From: Firmicutes bacterium UBA3936
Lineage (GTDB): Bacteria > Bacillota > Dethiobacteria > Dethiobacterales > Dethiobacteraceae
Assembly (NCBI GenBank): GCA_002385745.1
Contig: DGEC01000005.1
Span: 1 to 16,285, forward strand
Reading direction: 5' to 3'
Length of the DNA stretch: 16,285 bases
Shown: piece after piece, positions 7,002 to 12,680 of the stretch
How the letters are laid out: every line of letters begins with the position of its first letter
How positions within the stretch are numbered: the first letter of the stretch is position 1
Position numbers and translations under genes: made by a program
The notes under the pieces: model-generated
Seen by the model: the letters and a program-made list of their open reading frames with translations, nothing else
What the model was told of the DNA's origin: nothing
The model's database searches: none

Positions 7002-7037
7002 AAGCAAAGTTGCAATCGTAAAAGGAGGCATTTGGTT

Positions 7038-7670
7038 ATGAACAGACTAACCGCTGCTTTACGGGACCTGAATGAAGACCTGGTGAATGAAGTTGTTGAT
7101 GAGCTGATTGAAAAGCAGGTATCTCCCCTTGAGATTATTGATGCCTGCAACGCCGGCATAAAAGAGGTAGGGGAAAGGTTTGCAAGCGGGCAATATTACC
7201 TTACTGACTTAATGCTTTCCGGGGAGATAATGCAGGGTGTTATGGTAAAGCTGAATCCTTTGATTGCCAGTTCAAGCATTGAAGACAAAATTATCGGTAC
7301 GGTAGTAATTGGAACAGTACGCGGAGACATTCATGACATCGGCAAAAATATAGTTGTCAGCTTGCTGCGCAGCCATGGTTTTAAGGTGATCGATCTGGGG
7401 GTTGATGTGCCGGCTGATACATTTGTAAAAATGGTTAAAAAAAGCGGTGCAAGAGTACTGGGATTAAGTGCACTGTTAAATAATACTTACCCGGAAATGA
7501 AAAAAGTTGTCGATGCACTTAAAGAAGCCGGCCTGCGCGAACAGGTAAAAGTTATCATCGGCGGCACAATAATGAGTGAAGATATCCTTGAGTTTACCGG
7601 CGCGGATGCCTATGCAACCGATGCCGTGACCGGTATTGAATACTGTAAAAAAGTTTATACCGCCAAATAG
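7038..7670 (+). CDS. Methyltransferase-associated corrinoid (B12-binding) protein
   Basis: Proteins of the MtaC/MtbC/MttC type carry a methyl group on cobalamin between a substrate methyltransferase and a second methyltransferase that passes it to tetrahydrofolate or coenzyme M. The 210-residue protein has the expected four-helix cap (about 1-85) and Rossmann B12 domain (about 86-210), with the DxHxxG signature DIHDIG (97-102; H99 is the lower cobalt ligand), a conserved serine in GLSALL (S144) and GG at 175-176. The ATG at 7038 is nine bases after GGAGG (7024-7028); an in-frame TTG at 7032 is too close. No methyltransferase or corrinoid-activating protein lies nearby, so its substrate cannot be told. 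It is transcribed alone with a long leader. Confidence 0.93.
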   Translation: MNRLTAALRDLNEDLVNEVVDELIEKQVSPLEIIDACNAGIKEVGERFASGQYYLTDLMLSGEIMQGVMVKLNPLIASSSIEDKIIGTVVIGTVRGDIHDIGKNIVVSLLRSHGFKVIDLGVDVPADTFVKMVKKSGARVLGLSALLNNTYPEMKKVVDALKEAGLREQVKVIIGGTIMSEDILEFTGADAYATDAVTGIEYCKKVYTAK

Positions 7671-7695
7671 CAAAAGTTCTGAATAGCCGTTTACC

Positions 7696-7724
7696 TTGAC
7701 GAAAAAGAGGCTAAGCTGTAAAAT
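7696..7724 (+). promoter_or_regulatory. SigA-type promoter of the DUF1858 gene
   Basis: TTGACG (7696-7701) and TAAAAT (7719-7724) are separated by 17 bases, each one base off consensus. Transcription would start near 7731, leaving a short leader with AGGAGG (7740-7745). Confidence 0.6.
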
Positions 7725-7756
7725 AAGTAAAAAGGTCCGAGGAGGATTGAAAATTA

Positions 7757-7948
7757 ATGGAGCAAAAAATTACTGAAGATATGACCATTGTTGAAGCTAT
7801 CCGGATAAACCCTGAGGCAGTGAAGGTTTTTTTAAGCCACGGCATGCACTGCCTGGGGTGTAAAAGCGCCGAGGGCGAGACAATAGCCGAAGCTGCCATG
7901 GTGCATGGCATTGATCTGGAAAAAATGCTGGAGGAATTAAACAAATAA
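7757..7948 (+). CDS. DUF1858 redox-disulfide domain protein
   Basis: This 63-residue protein consists of a single DUF1858 domain, also described as the redox-disulfide domain associated with hybrid cluster protein. The diagnostic parts are the N-terminal TEDMTIVEAI, a helix IRINPEAVKVFLSHGM, then the CxxC pair C32/C35 in HCLGCKSAEGETIAEAA, and a C-terminal helix with GIDLEKMLEELN. Members are common in anaerobes and are thought to work in redox or metal-centre chemistry, but the partner is not known. AGGAGG (7740-7745) lies eleven bases before the ATG. A promoter before it and a hairpin after it make it a one-gene unit. No hybrid cluster protein gene is present in the window. Confidence 0.9.
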   Translation: MEQKITEDMTIVEAIRINPEAVKVFLSHGMHCLGCKSAEGETIAEAAMVHGIDLEKMLEELNK

Positions 7949-7974
7949 TTACATTCGTTAAAAACGACCACCAA

Positions 7975-8017
7975 AAGCCGGCGCTGCATTACCGCAGTTA
8001 AGCCGGCTTGCCTTTTC
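7975..8017 (+). terminator. Probable intrinsic terminator after the DUF1858 gene
   Basis: AAGCCGGC (7975-7982) pairs with GCCGGCTT (8002-8009), and inside the loop CTGC (7984-7987) can pair with GCAG (7994-7997). A pyrimidine tail with four T follows. The stem is strong but the T-run is short, so termination may be partial. Confidence 0.7.
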
Positions 8018-8025
8018 TCAAAACC

Positions 8026-8054
8026 TTTACCGCCACTGGTGAGTATGCTATAAT
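8026..8054 (+). promoter_or_regulatory. Promoter of the SCIFF precursor gene
   Basis: TTTACC (8026-8031) and a perfect TATAAT (8049-8054) lie 17 bases apart. A TG one base before the -10 box makes it an extended -10 promoter, which can offset the poor -35 box. Transcription would start near 8061, with AGGAGG at 8081-8086. Confidence 0.7.
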
Positions 8055-8094
8055 AAAAGCGTATTGTTTTTACCATAGTCAGGAGGCGAGACAT

Positions 8095-8253
8095 TTGGAG
8101 AAAAAACATATTATGACTTTTAATGCCAATATTATAAAAGAATTAAAAGAAGATGCCGGTTGCGGCGAATGCCAGTCATCATGCCAATCCGCCTGTAAAA
8201 CTTCCTGTACGGTGGCAAATCAAAGCTGCTTGAAGGATCAAAAAAAAAAGTAG
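8095..8253 (+). CDS. scfA: SCIFF six-cysteine peptide precursor
   Basis: SCIFF (six cysteines in forty-five residues) is a ribosomal peptide nearly universal in Clostridia. A radical-SAM enzyme, ScfB, forms thioether cross-links in it; its biological role is unknown. The conserved core is clear: GCGECQSSCQSACKTSC followed by TVANQSC, with all six cysteines at the usual spacing. The TTG at 8095 is the best start, eight bases after AGGAGG (8081-8086), giving 52 residues; an in-frame ATG at 8113 (MTFNAN) would have no ribosome binding site. The end is unusual: three lysines encoded by an A-run that is also the left arm of the terminator, with the stop codon inside the stem. No scfB gene follows, although it normally does. 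Confidence 0.93.
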   Translation: MEKKHIMTFNANIIKELKEDAGCGECQSSCQSACKTSCTVANQSCLKDQKKK

Positions 8254-8272
8254 TCACTGACTACTTTTTTTT
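8241..8272 (+). terminator. Intrinsic terminator overlapping the end of scfA
   Basis: AGTAGTC (8249-8255) pairs with GACTACT (8259-8265), extended by an A-run (8241-8248) against a T-run. The scfA stop codon (8251-8253) lies in the stem. The A-run on one side and T-run on the other should allow bidirectional use. Confidence 0.9.
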
Positions 8273-8284
8273 CAGACAACAGGG

Positions 8285-8298
8285 CAAACGTATGTTCC
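8285..8298. promoter_or_regulatory. LexA (SOS) box upstream of rarA
   Basis: CAAACGTATGTTCC matches the Bacillus-type LexA consensus CGAACRNRYGTTYC at 13 of 14 positions, the only miss being A for G at position two. It lies 56 bases before the rarA start and overlaps where a -35 box for TATAAG (8313-8318) would be, a suitable place for repression. Confidence 0.65.
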
Positions 8299-8317
8299 TA
8301 GTCGGAATCAGCTATAA

Positions 8318-8335
8318 GGCAGAGGCAGAGGCAGA
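8318..8335 (+). repeat. Three tandem GGCAGA repeats in the rarA leader
   Basis: GGCAGA occurs three times in a row, with a related GGCAGG at 8341-8346 that merges into the ribosome binding site. Such short tandem units are prone to slippage and could alter leader length. They may also be chance. Confidence 0.6.
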
Positions 8336-8353
8336 AAACAGGCAGGTGATATA

Positions 8354-9691
8354 ATGGATATCTTTTCCTTATATGAAGAGGAAGAACTTAAAAAACACGG
8401 CCCCCTGGCCGTACGCTTGCGCCCCAGGGACCTGGAATCCTTTGTCGGACAAGACCACCTGGTAGGGGAAGGCAAGCCCCTGCGACGCCTGCTGGAAAAT
8501 GACACTCTTTCATCCATGATTTTTTACGGTCCACCCGGCACCGGCAAGACAACCCTGGCAGAGATAATCGCCTCCCATACCAAAGCTTTCTTTATTCGGG
8601 TCAATGCCGTATCCTCCAGTGTTGCGGAATTACGCAGACACATTGAAGAAGCCCGGAGGCAGCTTTTTGAATATGGCAAAAGAACAATAGTGTTTATTGA
8701 CGAAATCCACCGCTTTAACAAAAGCCAGCAGGACGCCCTGCTGCCTGCGGTGGAAAAAGGGCTGATAATTTTAATCGGTGCCACTACAGAAAACCCGTAT
8801 TTTACGGTAAATGCGCCTCTTCTGTCCCGTTCCCGGGTTTTTCCCTTTGAACCCTTATCGGAAGAAAATATAGTCGCTCTTTTAACCCGGGCCCTGAAGG
8901 CGCCGCAGGCAAAGCTGCATGATGTCGAGATAAGCAAGGATGCCCTGCAGCATCTGGCAAGGTCAGCCAACGGAGATGCCAGAGGAGCTTTAAATGCTTT
9001 GGAGCTGGCTGCGGCTCTGGCAAAAAAAGATGTTTCAGGCAAAAAAACAATAGACATAAAGACCGCAGAAGAAGCCGTTCAGCAACGATATATCGTATAT
9101 GACCGGGATGGCGACAGCCACTATGATGTTATTTCCGCCTTTATAAAATCGGTACGCGGGTCTGCCCCAGACGCAGCTCTGTTTTGGCTTGCCAGAATGC
9201 TGGAAGCAGGAGAAGATCCGCTATTTATCGCCCGTCGCCTGGTAATCCTTGCCGCCGAGGATATCGGCAATGCCGATCCCCATGGCCTGCTTGTGGCTGT
9301 ATCAGCCGCCCAGGCCGTGCAGATGATTGGCCTGCCGGAAGGCAGAATCCCTCTGGCCCAGGCGACATTATATCTGGCTACGGCGCCGAAAAGCAATGCC
9401 GCCTATGTGGCAATAGACAAGGCACTTGCCGAACTGAAGAGAATACCGGGGGCAAAGGTGCCTGCCCATTTGCGCGGTACCGGCTACAGCGGTGCAAAAG
9501 ATTTGGGACACGGAAAAGGCTATCTTTATCCGCACGCTTATCCGGGACATTTTGTCGTGCAAAACTATTTCCCTACAGGGATAAAGCGGCTTAAGTTTTA
9601 TAAACCGTCGGGCAACGGTTATGAGAGAACCATCGGTGAGCGAATGAAACACTGGGAAAATCTGCGTCAAAAGGAGAAGCGCCATGAGTAA
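8354..9691 (+). CDS. rarA: Replication-associated recombination ATPase RarA/MgsA
   Basis: RarA (MgsA, yeast Mgs1/human WRNIP1 family) is a AAA+ tetramer that acts at stalled replication forks, related to clamp-loader subunits and to RuvB. The 445-residue protein has Walker A GPPGTGKTT (59-67), Walker B DEIHR (116-120), sensor GATTENP (142-148) and the C-terminal domain with the family motifs IAAEDIGNADP-like LVILAAEDIGNADP, APKSNAAYVAID, and a late KGYLYPHAYPGHFV. AGGTGAT (8344-8350) precedes the ATG at 8354. It starts the run rarA-yigZ-mnmA-cinA-phosphoesterase and overlaps yigZ by 8 bases. A predicted LexA box upstream suggests that it is induced by DNA damage. Confidence 0.96.
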   Translation: MDIFSLYEEEELKKHGPLAVRLRPRDLESFVGQDHLVGEGKPLRRLLENDTLSSMIFYGPPGTGKTTLAEIIASHTKAFFIRVNAVSSSVAELRRHIEEARRQLFEYGKRTIVFIDEIHRFNKSQQDALLPAVEKGLIILIGATTENPYFTVNAPLLSRSRVFPFEPLSEENIVALLTRALKAPQAKLHDVEISKDALQHLARSANGDARGALNALELAAALAKKDVSGKKTIDIKTAEEAVQQRYIVYDRDGDSHYDVISAFIKSVRGSAPDAALFWLARMLEAGEDPLFIARRLVILAAEDIGNADPHGLLVAVSAAQAVQMIGLPEGRIPLAQATLYLATAPKSNAAYVAIDKALAELKRIPGAKVPAHLRGTGYSGAKDLGHGKGYLYPHAYPGHFVVQNYFPTGIKRLKFYKPSGNGYERTIGERMKHWENLRQKEKRHE

Positions 9692-10304
9692 TTCTTTTCT
9701 TACCGTCGCCAGGTCTGTTCAGGTTAAACTGCCTGTGGGAGCCTGCCGCTTTATTGCCAGTGTTTCCCGGGTGGACAAAGAAAAGGAAGCAAAATCATTT
9801 ATCAGAAAAATAAGCAGTCATTTTCATGACGCAACCCACAATGCTTATGCTTATAAAATAGGTTTTGGAGATTCTGCAATCAGCAGGCAGAGCGATGACG
9901 GCGAACCTGCAGGGACTGCCGGAAAACCGCTGCTACAGGCCATTGAAAGTGCCGGCCTGACAAATGTGGTCATAGTTGCCACCCGCTACTTCGGCAGTGT
10001 AAAACTGGGAATAGGAGGACTGATCAGGGCATACCGCGCCTGTGCCGAGGCCGGCCTGGAAGAAGCGGGGCGGCAAAAGGAGGTATTTCGGGAAAGTATT
10101 ACCGTTGAAGCAGATTATAAAAATATAGGCAGGGTACTGCGGGAAATTAACGCAGCTGCAGGCGAAATAAAAAATATAAGTTATTTAAAAGACAGAATTA
10201 TGGTAGCAGCCGATGTACCTGTTCATAAACTGAATTTGCTGGAAAATCAGCTTATGGATGCCACGCGCGGCAAAGTAAAAATAACTTCCGGAGATAATAA
10301 TTAA
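9684..10304 (+). CDS. YigZ/IMPACT family protein
   Basis: The 206-residue protein belongs to the UPF0029/IMPACT family, called YigZ in E. coli and YvyE in B. subtilis. The N-terminal domain (about 15-120) has the signature SRQSDDGEPAGTAGKPLL (67-84), VVIVATRYFGSVKLG and GGLIRAYRAC; the C-terminal part (about 140-206) is the ferredoxin-like DUF1949-type domain. The biochemical role is unsettled; relatives in eukaryotes affect the Gcn2 stress pathway, and a ribosome- or nucleic-acid-related role is often assumed for the bacterial ones. AAGGAG (9671-9676) lies seven bases before the ATG, inside the end of rarA, so translation is likely coupled. Confidence 0.93.
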   Translation: MSNSFLTVARSVQVKLPVGACRFIASVSRVDKEKEAKSFIRKISSHFHDATHNAYAYKIGFGDSAISRQSDDGEPAGTAGKPLLQAIESAGLTNVVIVATRYFGSVKLGIGGLIRAYRACAEAGLEEAGRQKEVFRESITVEADYKNIGRVLREINAAAGEIKNISYLKDRIMVAADVPVHKLNLLENQLMDATRGKVKITSGDNN

Positions 10305-10330
10305 AGACAGCAAATAAGGAGGTGCCGTCC

Positions 10331-11434
10331 CTGAGCAAAAAACGCGTTCTGGTAGCCATGAGCGGCGGAGTTGACAGCTCAATGGCGGCTGTTTTACTGC
10401 AAAAACAAGGTTATGAAGTCCTAGGAGCGACAATGTGTCTCTGGGCTGACGATGATGATGCCGCAGTAGCGGAAAAAAACTGCTGTTCAGCAAAGGCCGT
10501 CTCCGATGCCAGGCAGGTGGCGGAAAAGCTTGCTATTCCTTTTTATGTTTTTAATTTTAAACAGGATTTCAGAAGTAAAGTAGTTGATTATTTTACCAGT
10601 GAATACATGCGGGGCAGAACGCCAAACCCCTGTATCGCCTGCAACCGCTATGTGAAATTTGGCCTTTTTCTGCGCAAGGCAGCTGAACTGGAGGCGGATT
10701 ATATGGCAACAGGTCATTATGCGAGAATTGCTTATGATTCCTGGACAGGAAAATATCGCCTCTTAAAAGCAAGAGACCGTACAAAGGATCAGACTTATTT
10801 TCTTTACAACCTTAAACAGAATCAATTAAGCCGGATTCTTTTTCCACTGGGAGAATACCTGAAAAGCGAAGTACGTCAAATGGCTGCAGAATATTCCCTT
10901 GACGTAGCCGGCAAGCCGGAGAGCCAGGAAATATGCTTTATACCAGATAATGATTACAAAAACTTTTTGCGCAAAAAAACTGCTGCGAAAGCCGAACCCG
11001 GTCCGATTTTAGACACAGAGGGGAATATTCTCGGGACCCACAAGGGGCTTATTAATTACACGGTAGGACAGCGCAAAGGGCTTGGCATTGCCCTGGGGAA
11101 GCCCCTTTTTGTTGTGCGCCTGGATACGGAAAACAATGCCTTGATAGTCGGTACAGACCGGGATGTCTATTCCTGCGCCCTTACTGCAGGCAATTTGAAT
11201 TTTATTGCTATTGACAGACTGCAGGATGCTTTTGATGTAACGTCAAAAATACGTTATCACGCAAGAGAAGTTCCCGCCACTGTTTATCCCCTTGAAAGCG
11301 AGATGGCAAGTGTTGAATTCAAGGCTCCGGTAAGGGCCGTTACTCCGGGGCAGTCTGTTGTCTTCTACAATGGCGAAGAGCTGGTGGGCGGCGGAATTAT
11401 CGAAGAAGCCATTCCCTGCGCAAAGGAGAAGTAG
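10331..11434 (+). CDS. mnmA: tRNA-specific 2-thiouridylase MnmA
   Basis: MnmA activates U34 of Lys, Glu and Gln tRNAs with ATP and inserts sulfur. Visible motifs are the PP-loop SGGVDSS (11-17), the RTPNPCIACNRYVKF segment holding the catalytic cysteine (C104 by alignment to the E. coli enzyme; C101 is also near), and the second catalytic cysteine C202 in ESQEICFIP. The C-terminal part has the usual VGQRKGLGI and a beta-barrel. The start is unusual: an in-frame GTG at 10322 lies inside the ribosome binding site AAGGAGGTG, while a CTG at 10331 sits eight bases after AGGAGG (10317-10322) and gives MSKKRVLVAMSGG, the family's usual N-terminus. I choose CTG (367 residues). The stop abuts the cinA start. 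Confidence 0.95.
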   Translation: MSKKRVLVAMSGGVDSSMAAVLLQKQGYEVLGATMCLWADDDDAAVAEKNCCSAKAVSDARQVAEKLAIPFYVFNFKQDFRSKVVDYFTSEYMRGRTPNPCIACNRYVKFGLFLRKAAELEADYMATGHYARIAYDSWTGKYRLLKARDRTKDQTYFLYNLKQNQLSRILFPLGEYLKSEVRQMAAEYSLDVAGKPESQEICFIPDNDYKNFLRKKTAAKAEPGPILDTEGNILGTHKGLINYTVGQRKGLGIALGKPLFVVRLDTENNALIVGTDRDVYSCALTAGNLNFIAIDRLQDAFDVTSKIRYHAREVPATVYPLESEMASVEFKAPVRAVTPGQSVVFYNGEELVGGGIIEEAIPCAKEK

Positions 11435-12676
11435 ATGATGATTGCTGAAATAATAACAACGGGGACTGAACTACTGCTTGGGCAAATCGTTAATACAAAC
11501 GCCCGTTTTTTATCTGAAAAGCTGGCCGAAAAAGGAATTGACGTCTACTGGCAGACTGTTGTGGGTGATAACCCGGCCCGGCTGGAAGAAGCCTTGTCCA
11601 GGGCCATATCAAGGTCGGATATTATTATTGGAACGGGAGGATTGGGGCCTACAAGCGACGACCTGACAAAGGAAATACTGGCAAAGATTTTAGCGCTGCC
11701 GCTTGTAATAAACTCAACATGGCAGAAAAATATGGAAGAAATGTTCAGGCAGCGCGGCTTGGAAATGACCGCCAACAACCTGAAACAGGCGCTGCTGCCT
11801 CAAGGAGCCCGCCTGCTTTATAATGATTTCGGTACTGCGCCAGGTATCTGGCTGGAGCATCAGGACAAAATAATTATTCTTTTGCCGGGTCCGCCGCGGG
11901 AAATGGAACCGATGTTTACAGAAAAAGTGCTGCCTTTCCTGCCTGCCACCGGCAGTGTTTTGCTTTCCCGTATTCTGAAAGTAACGGGAATCGGTGAAGC
12001 GGCAATGGAGGAAAAAATAGCCGATTTAATCAGCAGCCAGATCAACCCGACCATAGCTCCCCTGGCAAGGGCGAACGAACTCCATCTTCGCCTGACAGCC
12101 AAAGCAGAGACAAAAGAAAGGTGTCTTGAACTTCTGGCTAAGACTGAAAAAGATCTTGTAGAAAGATTGGGCAGCTGTATATACGCCCGTGACAATGAAA
12201 CCATGGCCGGGGTAGTGGCAAAAATGCTGCTGGTACAGAAAAAGACCCTGGCTTGTGCCGAATCCTGCACCGGCGGCCTCCTGTCTCATAAACTGACTCA
12301 AATTCCCGGCAGTTCAGCCTATTTTTTGCAGGGACTGGTCACATACAGCAATGAGGCCAAGATTTCTCTTCTCGGCATCCCCGCTGAAATCATTGAGAGA
12401 TACGGCCCCGTGTCTGAAGAAGTGGCGGTAAAAATGGCCTGCGGAGCAAGAAAGCTGGCAAAAAGCGACTTTGGTTTGGCAGTTACCGGGATTGCCGGAC
12501 CTTCCGGCGGTTCAAAGGAAAAACCGGTCGGCCTGGTTTACATAGCCCTGTCCGACAAGAAAGCATTTACAGTTAAGAAGTTTATTTTTCCAGGGAAGCG
12601 GGAAAATATTAAGGAACGGGCTGCCACAAGTGCGCTCAATATCTTACGCTTGCATTTGATGCAGAAAAACGGGTGA
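11435..12676 (+). CDS. cinA: CinA-type competence/damage-inducible protein with PncC domain
   Basis: The 413-residue protein has the two CinA domains. The N-terminal molybdopterin-binding-like domain (about 4-170) carries TTGTELLLGQIVNTN and the GTGGLGPTSDDLTKE loop, and in other species acts as an ADP-ribose or NMN-related pyrophosphatase. The C-terminal domain (about 255-410) with ACAESCTGGLLSHKLT, VTYSNEAK and VTGIAGPSGG is nicotinamide-nucleotide amidase (PncC), which recycles pyridine nucleotide by-products. Two ATG codons in a row (11435 and 11438) follow GGAG (11425-11428); the second gives the usual MIAEII start. In Bacillota cinA commonly lies just before recA; here a phosphoesterase and thpR come between. 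Confidence 0.95.
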   Translation: MMIAEIITTGTELLLGQIVNTNARFLSEKLAEKGIDVYWQTVVGDNPARLEEALSRAISRSDIIIGTGGLGPTSDDLTKEILAKILALPLVINSTWQKNMEEMFRQRGLEMTANNLKQALLPQGARLLYNDFGTAPGIWLEHQDKIIILLPGPPREMEPMFTEKVLPFLPATGSVLLSRILKVTGIGEAAMEEKIADLISSQINPTIAPLARANELHLRLTAKAETKERCLELLAKTEKDLVERLGSCIYARDNETMAGVVAKMLLVQKKTLACAESCTGGLLSHKLTQIPGSSAYFLQGLVTYSNEAKISLLGIPAEIIERYGPVSEEVAVKMACGARKLAKSDFGLAVTGIAGPSGGSKEKPVGLVYIALSDKKAFTVKKFIFPGKRENIKERAATSALNILRLHLMQKNG

Positions 12677-12680
12677 TCTG

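Larger units (their letters stand above)
6701..7037 (+). other. Long leader region of the corrinoid protein gene
   Basis: This 337-base stretch has no standard gene. It holds a promoter (6730-6759), a 9-base inverted repeat immediately after the predicted transcription start, a T-rich run (about 6823-6835), an unused-looking strong ribosome binding site AAGGAGGA (6880-6887) with a possible tiny ORF behind it, a second GGAGG (6989-6993), and the ribosome binding site of the corrinoid gene (7024-7028). If the promoter is right, the mRNA leader is about 270 bases. I looked for the conserved B12-box of cobalamin riboswitches and did not see it. Confidence 0.6.

Noticed and set aside
6760..7037. 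Cobalamin riboswitch before the corrinoid gene
   Set aside because: I did not find a B12-box-like conserved core or the usual nested hairpins; only a simple inverted repeat is visible.
8008..8094. Longer SCIFF precursor starting at the ATG at 8008
   Set aside because: That start lies in the preceding terminator and upstream of the predicted promoter; the TTG at 8095 has the ribosome binding site and the normal length.
8524..9057. 177-residue minus-strand open frame inside rarA
   Set aside because: It is the antisense shadow of a clearly conserved gene and has no recognisable domain.
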